DNA of 64,000 nt from JAGOEY01 sp017997515 (GCA_026314275.1 CP111109.1:1798001-1862000); one strand, 5' to 3'. Shown: positions 10,359 through 18,380, counted from the first letter of the stretch. Notes: a model not told the origin generated them from the letters alone. Made by a program: numbers and translations.

Positions 10359-12596
10359 ATGGATGTACTTGCCAGCCACTGGCGGCGCATGCTGGTCACG
10401 CTGGTGCCGGTGGTTTTTGCGTTGTTACATGCCACGGGCTGGCTGCCGCTGGCTGTGGTGCAACAGCTGGACCACCTCATTTACGACGCTCGCCTACGGG
10501 CCTCCATGCCTGGCACCTTGGACCGCCGCATTGTGGTGGTCGACATCGACGAGCAAAGCTTGGCAGAGATTGGCCACTGGCCCTGGGGCCGCGACACACT
10601 CGCCCGCCTGACCGACACGTTGTTCGTCCAGCAAAAAGTAGCCCTGGTAGGTTTTGACGTGCTGTTTGCCGATGCCGACACCAGCTCGGGCCTGCAGACC
10701 CTGCAAAAACTGGCCCAGGAAACATCGCAGAGCCAGCCCGGCTTTGCCGCGCAGCTGCGCGCCCTGCAGCCCCAGCTGGACTTTGACGGCCAGTTTGCCC
10801 AGGCACTCACCGGGCGTGAGGTTGTGCTGGGTTACTACTTCACCAGCGACCGCGACGGCCGCACACGCGGGGTGTTGCCCGCGCCCGTCATGGGCCAAGG
10901 GGCCGTGCCAGGCCTGGCAAGCCAAGTTACTGCCTGGGACGGTTACGGTGCCAACATCGCGCCGCTGGCGCACGCTGCACCACAAGCCGGGTTTTTTAAC
11001 TCCGTGACCGACACCGACGGTGTGGTGCGCAGCACCCCGCTTATTGCGCAGTTCCAGGGCCAATACTACGAATCCCTGGCGCTTGCCATGTTCCGGCGGC
11101 TGCTGGGGCAGCCCCGGGTGGCGCCTGGTTTGGCCCCCGGCGCCGGTGCGGCCCACAGCCTGTCCAGCATCCAGCTGCACACCGGCGACAACCAGCGCGT
11201 CTCCATCCCGGTGGACGACCGTGCCACAAGCCTGGTGCCATTCCGGGGCCCCGGTGGCCCACAGGGTGGCTCGTTTACCTACGTGTCCGCCGCCGATGTG
11301 GTGGCCGGGCGGCTGCCCGCCAAGCAACTGTCGGGCAAGATCGTGCTGGTAGGCACCTCGGCCCCCGGTTTGCTCGACGCACGCACCACCCCCGTGGGGC
11401 AAATCTACCCCGGGGTCGAAGTGCACGCCAACGTGCTGTCGGGCCTGCTGGACGGCACGCGCCTGGTACGCCCCGACTACGCCCTGGGCTTCGAGGTGCT
11501 GGTGCTGCTGCTGGTCGGCCTGTTGCTGGCTCTGGTGTTGCCCCTGCTGCCGGCTGCGGGTGCGGTGCTGCTGAGCCTTGGCACTTTGGTGGGGTTGGTG
11601 GGCCTGAACTTCTGGCTGTTCGCCAGCTGGGGCCTGGTGCTGCCACTGGCGTCCAGCCTGCTCATGGTGCTGGCGGCTTTTGTGCTGAACATGAGTTACG
11701 GCTACCTCGTCGAAAGCCGGGCCAAACGCAGGCTGGCGGGCCTGTTTGGCACCTACGTGCCGCCCGAGCTGGTGGACGAAATGGTGCGCCGCCCCGGCCG
11801 CTACAGCATGCAGGCCCGCAACCAGGAGCTCACCGTCATGTTCAGCGACATGCGCGGGTTTACCGAGATGTCAGAACGCATGGAGCCCACCCAACTGCAG
11901 AGCCTGCTCAACCGCGTATTCAGCCGCCTGACCCAGACCATCCGCGCCCACCGCGGCACCATCGACAAATACATGGGTGACTGCGTCATGGCCTTCTGGG
12001 GTGCCCCGGTGGAAACCACCGAACACGCCCACCTGGCCGTCAAGGCGGCGCTGGAAATGGCCGCGGCCGTCCAGGCCCTGAATGCAGCAAATACAACCAC
12101 CGCCCCCATCAGCATGGGCATCGGTCTGCACACCGGCGTTATGTGTGTGGGCGACATGGGCTCCGACATCCGCCGCAGCTACACCGTCATTGGTGATGCG
12201 GTCAACCTGGGCGCCCGCCTGGAAGGCCTGTCCGCCACCTACGGCGTCACCATCGTCGCCAGCGAAGCCACCCGCGCCCAGGCCCCCGCCTTTGTGTGGC
12301 AAGAGCTGGACACCGTGCGGGTCAAAGGCAAAGACACCGCTGTCACCATCTTCACCCCGCTGGGTTTGGCCGCAGACGTTACCGCAGCGCAGCAAAACGC
12401 TGTGGCGCTGTGGGCATCCTTCCTGCAAGCCTACCGGGCACAGGACTGGACGGCCGCTGAACAGCAGTTGGTCACAATGCAGGCCTCAGGTGTGAACTAT
12501 TTCCTATGCGGCCTGTATGCCGGGCGTATAGCCTTGATGCGTGCCCGTGGTTTCGACCCGGCATGGGACGGCTCCACCCACTTCGACACCAAATAA
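10359..12596 (+). CDS. CHASE2-domain class III adenylate/guanylate cyclase
   Basis: Membrane-bound nucleotide cyclase of 745 residues. An N-terminal TM (about 10-30) leads to an extracytoplasmic CHASE2 sensor domain (about 35-345, with IVVVDIDEQSL and GFDVLFADAD), then three TM helices (about 370-445) and a cytoplasmic class III catalytic domain (about 485-660). Catalytic signatures are FSDMRGFTEM (metal-binding Asp), DKYMGDCVMAFWGAP and YTVIGDAVNLGARLEG. The Lys in DKYMGD and the Asp in IGDAVN fit ATP rather than GTP, so cAMP is the likely product. The next gene encodes a probable cyclic-nucleotide phosphodiesterase. Confidence 0.95.
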   Translation: MDVLASHWRRMLVTLVPVVFALLHATGWLPLAVVQQLDHLIYDARLRASMPGTLDRRIVVVDIDEQSLAEIGHWPWGRDTLARLTDTLFVQQKVALVGFDVLFADADTSSGLQTLQKLAQETSQSQPGFAAQLRALQPQLDFDGQFAQALTGREVVLGYYFTSDRDGRTRGVLPAPVMGQGAVPGLASQVTAWDGYGANIAPLAHAAPQAGFFNSVTDTDGVVRSTPLIAQFQGQYYESLALAMFRRLLGQPRVAPGLAPGAGAAHSLSSIQLHTGDNQRVSIPVDDRATSLVPFRGPGGPQGGSFTYVSAADVVAGRLPAKQLSGKIVLVGTSAPGLLDARTTPVGQIYPGVEVHANVLSGLLDGTRLVRPDYALGFEVLVLLLVGLLLALVLPLLPAAGAVLLSLGTLVGLVGLNFWLFASWGLVLPLASSLLMVLAAFVLNMSYGYLVESRAKRRLAGLFGTYVPPELVDEMVRRPGRYSMQARNQELTVMFSDMRGFTEMSERMEPTQLQSLLNRVFSRLTQTIRAHRGTIDKYMGDCVMAFWGAPVETTEHAHLAVKAALEMAAAVQALNAANTTTAPISMGIGLHTGVMCVGDMGSDIRRSYTVIGDAVNLGARLEGLSATYGVTIVASEATRAQAPAFVWQELDTVRVKGKDTAVTIFTPLGLAADVTAAQQNAVALWASFLQAYRAQDWTAAEQQLVTMQASGVNYFLCGLYAGRIALMRARGFDPAWDGSTHFDTK

Positions 12597-12647
12597 AAAG
12601 CGCACGATGTACACCACGATGCCCCCGCCTTGCCCGGACGTAGCCCT

Positions 12648-13436
12648 ATGAGAGTCCGTGTGCTCGGCTGCTCCGGCGCCATCGCGCGCGACTGCCGCAC
12701 CACGTCGTTTCTGGTGGGCAGCGACGTACTCATCGACGCAGGCACCGGCGTAGGCGACCTCACCCTGGACGAAATGGAACACATCGACCACGTGTTCCTC
12801 ACCCACTCCCACCTCGACCACATCGCCGCCCTGCCCCTGATGCTGGACGCCATCGGCGCACGCCGCACGGCCCCCATGCACGTGCACGCCCTGCCCGCCA
12901 CCATTGCCGCGCTGCAAGCCCACATCTTCAACGACGTCATCTGGCCCGACTTCACCCGCATTCCCGCACCCGACGCACCCTTTGTGCGTTTTGTGCCCTT
13001 TGCCACCGGCCAAACCATCACCGTGGGCCACAAAACCATTGAAGTTCTGCCCGCCGAACACACCGTGCCCGCCGTGGGGTTCTCGGTGCGCGCCGGGGGC
13101 AACTGCTGGGTCTTCACCGGCGACACCGGCCCCAACCCGGCCCTGTGGGCGCGGGTGAACCAGCTGCCCGTGCACGCGCTGGTCATCGAGACCGCCTTTG
13201 GCAAGCACGACGAAATGCTGGCCCAGGTCAGCCAGCACCTGTCGCCGCGCACCCTGGCGCTGGAGCTGAACCAGATCCACCGCGACCACCGCTACCCCAT
13301 CTACATCACCCACACCAAACCATCGCAAACCGGGCAGATCATGGGTGAAGTGCTGCAATACGACAGCGCCACCGCCCACCGCCGCCGCCCGCATGACATC
13401 CGGGATTTGCAGGCCGGGCAGGAATGGCAGATTTGA
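12648..13436 (+). CDS. Metallo-beta-lactamase-fold 3',5'-cyclic-nucleotide phosphodiesterase
   Basis: MBL-fold hydrolase of 262 residues from the ATG at 12648; a TTG six codons upstream is also open. The metal site reads THSHLDHI at about residue 53, with further ligands in EHTVPA, FTGDTGPN and ITHTKPS. The family matches class II cAMP phosphodiesterases. Its place 51 bp after an adenylate cyclase gene makes cAMP turnover the best role, although other MBL substrates cannot be excluded. A diverged copy of its last 57 codons reappears at 15599-15770. The 165-bp inverted-repeat element starts 10 bp after its stop codon. Confidence 0.88.
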   Translation: MRVRVLGCSGAIARDCRTTSFLVGSDVLIDAGTGVGDLTLDEMEHIDHVFLTHSHLDHIAALPLMLDAIGARRTAPMHVHALPATIAALQAHIFNDVIWPDFTRIPAPDAPFVRFVPFATGQTITVGHKTIEVLPAEHTVPAVGFSVRAGGNCWVFTGDTGPNPALWARVNQLPVHALVIETAFGKHDEMLAQVSQHLSPRTLALELNQIHRDHRYPIYITHTKPSQTGQIMGEVLQYDSATAHRRRPHDIRDLQAGQEWQI

Positions 13437-13445
13437 CGGGCACTG

Positions 13446-13610
13446 CTAGTGTGGTGTTTCACGCTATCTGGAACATAAAACCGCGTCTTTTCGTCCATAA
13501 CTGCGTTGCAAATCCGCGCAATAGCCGTGCTATTGCTGTGGTTTGCGCCTTGTTCTGAACAAAAATCCATCGGTTTTATTTGTTCCATCAAGCGTCAAAC
13601 ACCACACTAG
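13446..13610. repeat. 165-bp inverted-repeat element (MITE-like) with CTAG termini
   Basis: The two ends are imperfect inverted repeats of about 40 bp. The left arm reads CTAGTGTGGTGTTT-C-ACGCT...TGGAACA-TAAAACCG, and the right arm gives the same sequence on the other strand with a 2-base difference in length. The centre contains GCAATAGC-CGT-GCTATTGC. It has no coding capacity. It ends exactly at the stop codon of the fic gene, which is supplied by the terminal CTAG. Confidence 0.85.
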
Positions 13611-14233
13611 TCTGTCACTCCTTCGCTGCCTTCATCACCGTCTTCAATGATCGCCGTGATGTCTGACAACAAGCCTTCCAAAGGCTTAGCAGTGCCGTTG
13701 TAACTGGCAATCATCACTTCATACATCCTGGCCTGATCAACGGTTTCGAAGTTGATGAAATACCCCGCCTGTTCGGCCAGTTGTGCACAAAAAACCCGTT
13801 GTGTGCGACCGTTGCCTTCGCGGAACGGATGCGTGGCGTTGATCTCGCCCATGCAATGGGCCAAGCGCTCAACGAAACGCACTGGCGGCAAATCATGCAG
13901 CCAATTTTCGTTAGCCAGCTTGGACAATTCCGCGCCGAGGTAGCTTTCAATCAAAGGGGCGTGGGCAAAACGGCTGTTCCCACGGCTAATGTCCACTGTT
14001 CGAATCATGCCGGCCCACTCGTACACGTCCTGAAAAAGGTAGCGATGAATCGCACACAAATGCGCCAAATCGAAGCGCCCCTTGATCGGCGCATCCAGCA
14101 ACTCCAGCATGCGCAACGCGGTGACATCGGCCTCGAACGCGTCCAACGCCTCTTGGGTCTGAATGCCTGCCTTGTTACGCAGTACGGTCGTTCCTGGATA
14201 CGCGTCAATATCAGACGCGTCGTAGCGTGACAT
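13607..14233 (-). CDS. Fic-family AMP-transferase toxin (class I)
   Basis: Fic protein of 208 residues that would transfer AMP to target proteins. The catalytic loop reads HPFREGNGRTQR at about residue 136, the full HxFx(D/E)GNGRxxR consensus; the flap region DVYEWAGMIR and HLCAIHRYLFQDV match the family. The protein has no internal (S/T)xxxE(G/N) inhibitory helix at its N-terminus, so it fits class I toxins neutralised by a separate antitoxin. The gene before it, which overlaps its start by 23 bp, has VbhA-like features. Its TAG stop lies inside the right end of the 165-bp element. Confidence 0.93.
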   Translation of the reverse strand: MSRYDASDIDAYPGTTVLRNKAGIQTQEALDAFEADVTALRMLELLDAPIKGRFDLAHLCAIHRYLFQDVYEWAGMIRTVDISRGNSRFAHAPLIESYLGAELSKLANENWLHDLPPVRFVERLAHCMGEINATHPFREGNGRTQRVFCAQLAEQAGYFINFETVDQARMYEVMIASYNGTAKPLEGLLSDITAIIEDGDEGSEGVTD

Positions 14234-14402
14234 GCTGGCGCATCACTTGCTGGCGCACATTGGCCGTAGTGTCCTGACCGGACACACAGGCATTCATGCC
14301 CTGTACCACGCCATCACTGGGTCGCAGTTGCTCTATGCGCAGTGATGCCAGAACATTGCTCACCGCCTTCTGACGCATGCCCTTCTTGCTGATCGTCTTC
14401 AT
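14211..14402 (-). CDS. VbhA-like antitoxin of the Fic protein
   Basis: Small helical protein of 63 residues. The segment SNVLASLRIEQLRPSDGVV lines up with VbhA/YhfG-type antitoxins, where ASxRxEGLxP forms the inhibitory helix. The S-LRI-E part of (S/T)xxxE(G/N) is present, but the following residue is Gln instead of Gly/Asn. The C-terminal part VSGQDTTANVRQQVMRQH resembles the VbhA tail. The ATG at 14402 is preceded by AAAGG; a GTG seven codons earlier is less likely. It overlaps fic by 23 bp, so the two are translationally coupled with antitoxin first. Confidence 0.75.
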   Translation of the reverse strand: MKTISKKGMRQKAVSNVLASLRIEQLRPSDGVVQGMNACVSGQDTTANVRQQVMRQHVTLRRV

Positions 14403-14850
14403 ATAAAACCTTTCTTCAACCACACATGAGTGTATGGACTATTTGCCAACCCCGGCCTTGGGTGACTCAGCACCAGAGATCCTTGTCATCCAAAAGAGAA
14501 ACTTGACCGTATCAATTGACCATTGCCCAAACGCACGACCAGGATGATTCCTGATTTGATAGCTGCCAGCGATTACTGCATAAGGGCTAGATGCCAATTT
14601 GATAAGAATTTCTGACTACCCAGCATCCCAGCCCCGACGGTGCCCAGGCTCAGCCGAAAAGCGCGCTGTGCAAGTCAAGCCACGCCCGTCAGATTCCATT
14701 TCTAAATCATCCGTGTCTAGGCGCGAAGCCGCAGACAGTGCTCTAGCACGGCAAGGCGAAGCAACAACGACACGGGTGATTTAGAAATGGAATGAGGGCA
14801 TTGGCATTCGACTTGCGGTAGATCAGCAACAAACCAGCAGCAGGACTGGG
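14403..14850. other. Intergenic region between the Fic and HigBA modules
   Basis: About 450 bp without a supported gene. It carries the first 101-bp inverted-repeat element (14693-14793), a partial GATAGCTG dispersed-repeat motif near 14559, and presumably the promoter of the antitoxin-fic pair. Confidence 0.6.
14693..14793 (+). repeat. 101-bp palindromic-ended element, copy 1
   Basis: Starts with ATTCCATTTCTAAATCA and ends with its reverse complement. The inverted termini continue less perfectly through CCGTGTC / GACACGG. The reverse complement of this copy matches the copy at 19956-20056 at 99 of 101 positions. There is no ORF of note inside. No clear target-site duplication was found. Confidence 0.92.
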
Positions 14851-15147
14851 TCAAGCCATTAAAAATGGCTCAATGCTTGCCAACTCGTCTGCCATCTCAC
14901 GTGCTGCTTTGTCAGCGTCGTACTGCTGCTGCAGGTTCAGCCAGAACTCTGCGGACGTGCCAAAGAAGCGCGCAAGACGCAAGGCCGTGTCGGCGGTAAT
15001 GGTGCGGCCCCCCTTGATAATTGCGCCGATACGCGTCTGAGGAACATGGATGGCCTGGGCCAGTCGGTATTGGCTCAGGCCCAGGGGTTCCAAGAACTCC
15101 GTGGCGAGAATTTCGCCGGGGGTGGGGAGAGAAAGGGCTTTGGTCAT
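14851..15147 (-). CDS. higA: HigA-type antitoxin (XRE HTH)
   Basis: DNA-binding antitoxin of 98 residues. The HTH is at about residues 20-60 (GLSQYRLAQAIHVPQTRIGAII), followed by the typical HigA segment TADTALRLARFFGTSAEFWLNLQ. The ATG at 15147 has GGAG 8 bases upstream. It lies 18 bp after higB, and this toxin-first order is characteristic of higBA. It should bind the palindrome at 15460-15472 in the promoter. Confidence 0.93.
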   Translation of the reverse strand: MTKALSLPTPGEILATEFLEPLGLSQYRLAQAIHVPQTRIGAIIKGGRTITADTALRLARFFGTSAEFWLNLQQQYDADKAAREMADELASIEPFLMA

Positions 15148-15165
15148 GGTCAGCACTCCTGCGCG

Positions 15166-15447
15166 TCAGTGGTAATCAACAATCTCAACGTCCTTCGGGC
15201 CTTCTGGCGTCCAGACAAAACACACGCGCCACTGGTCATTGATGCGAATGCTGTGTTGTCCGATGCGCTCACCTTGCAAGCCCTCCAGGCGGTTGCCGGG
15301 AGGGATCAGCAGGTCGCGCAGGACATGGGCGGCATGCAGCATCCGCAACTTGCGAAGCGCCACTGCTTCGATGTTCACCCAGCGGCGCACGCGCGCAAGG
15401 CCAAACAGGGTTTGCGTTTCTTCGCACTTGAAGGACTGGATGGGCAT
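15166..15447 (-). CDS. higB: HigB-type toxin (RelE superfamily mRNA interferase)
   Basis: Small toxin of 93 residues that cleaves mRNA on the ribosome. It starts MPIQSFKCEETQTLFG and contains RVRRW, the LxxLxAA block, LIPPGNRLEGLQGERIGQHSIRINDQWRVCFVW and the ending VEIVDYH, all typical of HigB. The ATG at 15447 is preferred over an upstream in-frame start because the promoter and operator lie just before it. It is first in an operon with higA. Confidence 0.94.
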   Translation of the reverse strand: MPIQSFKCEETQTLFGLARVRRWVNIEAVALRKLRMLHAAHVLRDLLIPPGNRLEGLQGERIGQHSIRINDQWRVCFVWTPEGPKDVEIVDYH

Positions 15448-15454
15448 GGTCAAA

Positions 15455-15483
15455 ATGCTAACGCAATGCGTTGGTATCGTCAA
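15455..15483 (-). promoter_or_regulatory. higBA promoter with palindromic operator
   Basis: On the minus strand TTGACG (15478-15483) and TAGCAT (15455-15460) are spaced by 17 bp, a good sigma-70 promoter 7 bp before the higB ATG. The spacer contains AACGCA-T-TGCGTT (15460-15472), a perfect 6-1-6 palindrome overlapping the -10 box. It is the likely HigA operator. Confidence 0.75.
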
Positions 15484-15598
15484 GCGTTGCTATTGACCAA
15501 GTGGCAGTGAAGTGACCATGAAGCGACTTGCAGAGTTTTTGCAGCAAACGCCTCTATACCACCGGCGTCATGCCGTGCTAAGTGGGTGTCCTTTGGTT

Positions 15599-15770
15599 GT
15601 TGGACCAGATCGCCCGCGGCCACGACTTCCCCATCTACATCACCCACACCAAACCATCGCAGACCGGCCAGATCATGGGCGAGGTCTTCCAGCACGACCA
15701 CGCCCAAGCCGGCCGCCGCCGCCCGCACGACATCCGGGGTCTGCAAGCCGGACAAGAGTGGCAGATGTGA
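15599..15770 (+). pseudogene. 3' remnant of a second MBL-fold phosphodiesterase gene
   Basis: Codes for the last 57 residues of a protein parallel to the C-terminus of the gene at 12648: PIYITHTKPSQTGQIMGEV, RRRPHDIR, LQAGQEWQ. The N-terminal 200 residues and the metal-binding HxHxDH are missing. DNA identity to 13266-13436 is roughly 80% by eye, so this is not a recent exact duplication but a remnant of a paralogue or of a different allele. It marks the right border of the Fic-HigBA insert and lies upstream of pilA. Confidence 0.85.
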
Positions 15771-15898
15771 CCTGTGTGGCAGGGTGGGTGGACAAAATTG
15801 TCACCCACCGGAGTGGAATGTGCCGTGGGTTGTCAGCGCGGCGGGTGGGTTTGCCAACAAATACACACAAATCTGCCTGCCCAGGCGCTGGCGGCAGG

Positions 15899-15915
15899 TT
15901 GGCACGGAAGCTGCT
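15899..15915 (+). promoter_or_regulatory. Sigma-54 promoter of the pilin gene
   Basis: TTGGCACGGAAGCTGCT matches the -24/-12 consensus: GG at 15901-15902 and GC at 15913-15914 with exactly 10 bp between. It lies about 43 bp upstream of the pilin ATG. Type IV pilin genes are commonly RpoN/PilR-dependent. The -12 element has C instead of T at its first base. Confidence 0.75.
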
Positions 15916-15957
15916 GATCTAGCTCCGTTCAACACCTAATTTAACCTGGAGTTTTTT

Positions 15958-16431
15958 ATGAAGCGTTCCATGCAAATGGCCCAAAAGGGTTTCACCTTGA
16001 TCGAATTGATGATCGTGGTGGCAATTATTGGTATTTTGGCGGCGGTGGCTTTGCCTGCTTACCAGAACTACATCGTCAAGGCCAAGGTTGGCGCGGCGCT
16101 GGCTTCTGCCGATTCGCTGAAGACAGCGGTCGCTGTATGTATGCAAGAGGCGGGCGGTGTGGCGACCAGTTGCGATACGACGACTTCGGCTGCGATAACT
16201 TCTATTCCCGTATTCACGGCAACCAAAGAAGTCGCTAGCGCTACTGTTGAGAATGGGGTCATTGCACTGACCTTGGCAACCGGTATTGGAACAGGAGTTG
16301 ATGGGCTGGTGATCACCATGACCCCGAGTACTACGAACGCAGAGCAGACCACCATTACTTGGAAAAACACTACCACGGTTACCAACGCCTCGGCGCTTGA
16401 CTTGATCAAAAAGAACAACATTGGAACGTAG
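15958..16431 (+). CDS. pilA: Type IV major pilin (PilA-like)
   Basis: Structural subunit of type IV pili, 157 residues. The prepilin leader MKRSMQMAQKG is cut by PilD before FTLIELMIVVAIIGILAAVALPAYQNY; Glu5 of the mature protein is present. One Cys pair (CMQEAGGVATSC, about 12 residues apart) could form a disulfide. The C-terminal half is Thr-rich (TTTSAAITS, TTVTN), offering candidate O-glycosylation sites for the ligase encoded next. Sigma-54 control is predicted from the promoter at 15899. A terminator follows at 16478. Confidence 0.95.
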   Translation: MKRSMQMAQKGFTLIELMIVVAIIGILAAVALPAYQNYIVKAKVGAALASADSLKTAVAVCMQEAGGVATSCDTTTSAAITSIPVFTATKEVASATVENGVIALTLATGIGTGVDGLVITMTPSTTNAEQTTITWKNTTTVTNASALDLIKKNNIGT

Positions 16432-16477
16432 TCAAGAATTGAAGAGAAAGCAGCCTTCGGGCTAATGCCAACTGGAA

Positions 16478-16505
16478 TAAAAAAGGCGCTTTGGCGCCTT
16501 TTTCT
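16478..16505 (+). terminator. Rho-independent terminator after pilA
   Basis: AAAAGGCGC and GCGCCTTTTT form a stem with a 4-base loop and end in a T-run, 47 bp after the pilin stop codon. It would allow high pilin expression relative to the downstream ligase gene. Confidence 0.88.
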
Positions 16506-16620
16506 TTGCATTGTTTGATTTTCCCCCAAACTTCGAAGAAGACATTTTTTGAGATGTTGGGCTTGCCAAAACTTGGTTTTTAACCCACATGGTGTGCTGT
16601 TCACACAGCATTTTTAGTTG

Positions 16621-18078
16621 ATGCAACTTCTCCTCTGGGTGGCTGCGGTATTGATTGGCTCCTTGCCCCTGTGGAATTGGTCGTCCGCTGTGGGTTGGCA
16701 TGATTCGCAACGTATCGGGCAAATTCTTGTTATTGCTGGTGTGGCCTGTGTGGCTGCACTCCAGGGTTTTCAATCACGCCAGTCTTTGATACTGGGTGAG
16801 CGCACCCGGATTTCCATCTTTCTTCTGGCGGTGGGCGGTGTGGCATCTGCGCTGCTGGCGCGGCAGCCTGTTTGGGCGTTGGCTGAAATGGCGATTGTGC
16901 TGGGCAGCCTGGGGTTAGCCTGGGTGCTGGTGGTGGCACGCCAACGTGCCACGGACGGAGTGGACCGTATTTTGATGGGGACCGTGTTTTTTGTGTGCAC
17001 GGCGCTGTGCCTGCAGTTTTTGGTGGCTTATGTTGCAGCCATGACCAGTGGCATTGGGCGTATCGACCCCTGGTTGCTGATCCGCGGGTTTGATAATTTG
17101 CGGTTTTTTGGGCAATTCAGCACCCTGACTTTGCCCTTGTTGGCGGTGCCCCTGCTCGCTCAGGGCCCTTGGCACCGCTACCGCGTGGTGGCTACCGTCG
17201 TGCTGGTGATGTGGTGGGCCTTGGCAATCGTCTCGGGAACGCGGGGCACCTGGCTGGGCATGGCGGTCGCGGGCTGTTGGCTGGTGTGTGCAGGCGCTGG
17301 TGGGCGCCGCTGGGTGAGGGTGCAGGTCGCGGCTGCGGTGGCTGGGGTGCTGGTTTTTCAGCTACTGATGGCTTGGTTTCCAGCCCTTATGGGGTTGGAG
17401 GTTGCCAACCATGCTGGCGATCGCTTGACCACGTCCTTGTCGGGCCGTGAAGGTATCTGGCGACAGGCACTGGACATGATGGTGCAGAAGCCTTGGCTGG
17501 GTTTTGGCCCGATGCATTTTGCAGATATTGCCAACCCGGTTGCGGCACATCCCCACCAGGCGTGGCTGCAATGGGCTTCGGAATGGGGTATTCCGTCTGC
17601 CATTCTTCTGACCTGGTTGGTGGGACGTGCGGCATGCGTAGTTTTTCGCCGCATCCAGGTTCAGGCCGGGACCCGTGATCTTTACTCGGTGTTGCACACC
17701 TGCCTTGCCGCCAGTGTGGCCGCATCGCTGGCACAAAGTATGGTGGATGGGGTGCTGGTGATGCCTTACACGCAGATTTGGCTGGCGATTTGCGGTGGCT
17801 GGCTTTTCTCTGTACACCAGCAGATAGAAATCGGTGCTGCGGCTCCCCAAACCGTTGCAGCACCATGGGTGTGGCGTGGGGTGTGGGGCCTATCGCTGGT
17901 GCTCGCTGCGGGTGTGTTGCTGGGAATTCTCTTCCGTGATGCCCGCCAACTTGATGTTCGAGAGTTGCAGTACGCACAAGAACTTGGGGGTCATTTTCAG
18001 CCAAGATTTTGGGCGCAAGGGGTGATTGCCGGTCCGACGCGTGCGCCGACCCATGTACAGGGTGCACCGGGGTCATGA
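16621..18078 (+). CDS. Wzy/O-antigen-ligase family membrane protein, probable pilin glycosyl ligase
   Basis: Polytopic inner-membrane protein of 485 residues with about 11-12 hydrophobic helices. The Wzy_C-type region contains SGTRGTWLG, the large periplasmic loop follows with SGREGIWRQALDMMVQKPWLGFGPMHF and AHPHQAWLQWASEWG, and the Arg and His residues typical of O-antigen ligases are visible. Its position directly after a type IV pilin matches TfpO/PilO-type oligosaccharyltransferases, so transfer of a lipid-linked glycan to the pilin is the best guess. Lipopolysaccharide ligation is the alternative. The start is the ATG at 16621; no strong ribosome site is seen. Confidence 0.85.
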   Translation: MQLLLWVAAVLIGSLPLWNWSSAVGWHDSQRIGQILVIAGVACVAALQGFQSRQSLILGERTRISIFLLAVGGVASALLARQPVWALAEMAIVLGSLGLAWVLVVARQRATDGVDRILMGTVFFVCTALCLQFLVAYVAAMTSGIGRIDPWLLIRGFDNLRFFGQFSTLTLPLLAVPLLAQGPWHRYRVVATVVLVMWWALAIVSGTRGTWLGMAVAGCWLVCAGAGGRRWVRVQVAAAVAGVLVFQLLMAWFPALMGLEVANHAGDRLTTSLSGREGIWRQALDMMVQKPWLGFGPMHFADIANPVAAHPHQAWLQWASEWGIPSAILLTWLVGRAACVVFRRIQVQAGTRDLYSVLHTCLAASVAASLAQSMVDGVLVMPYTQIWLAICGGWLFSVHQQIEIGAAAPQTVAAPWVWRGVWGLSLVLAAGVLLGILFRDARQLDVRELQYAQELGGHFQPRFWAQGVIAGPTRAPTHVQGAPGS

Positions 18079-18377
18079 TTTACAGGTGACCAGTGCTGCT
18101 TATCGAGGAAATAAGGGACACCCACTTAGTTACTTCCGGCAGACCCGGTTCTTGCGCGGTATGCATGCGGCGCGCAAGGTGTTTGGCTGAAATCGCGCAT
18201 GGGCTAGCGGCGTGTGCGGGCGGATGGTGTGGCCCTGCATCTGTGCGCAGGCGGGCGATGGCAGGGCGGCCTAAAAATGCCCGATGAATGGCCAAACCAA
18301 GGCCTTCAATAATCAATTAACACGTTGTTTTTAAAAACATTTCGGTATAAAAACATAAAATGACATAGTATGCCGAA
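18079..18377. other. Intergenic region upstream of the nucleotidyltransferase gene
   Basis: About 300 bp with short overlapping ORFs on both strands but no recognisable protein. Base composition changes to A/T-rich after 18300, where the promoter and inverted repeat of the next gene lie. Confidence 0.5.
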
Positions 18378-18380
18378 ATG
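18338..18380 (+). promoter_or_regulatory. Inverted repeat around the promoter and start codon of the nucleotidyltransferase gene
   Basis: CATTTCGGTATA (18338-18349) is mirrored by TATGCCGAAATG (18369-18380) with one mismatch and 19 bp between. The right arm includes the ATG start codon and the left arm overlaps a TATAAA -10 candidate (with TTGTTT at 18325). This is a good place for an autorepressor site, but no regulator is obvious. Confidence 0.5.

Noticed and set aside
18080..18316. Short overlapping ORFs between the pilin ligase and nucleotidyltransferase genes
   Set aside because: No start signals, no recognisable motifs, and both strands are equally open.
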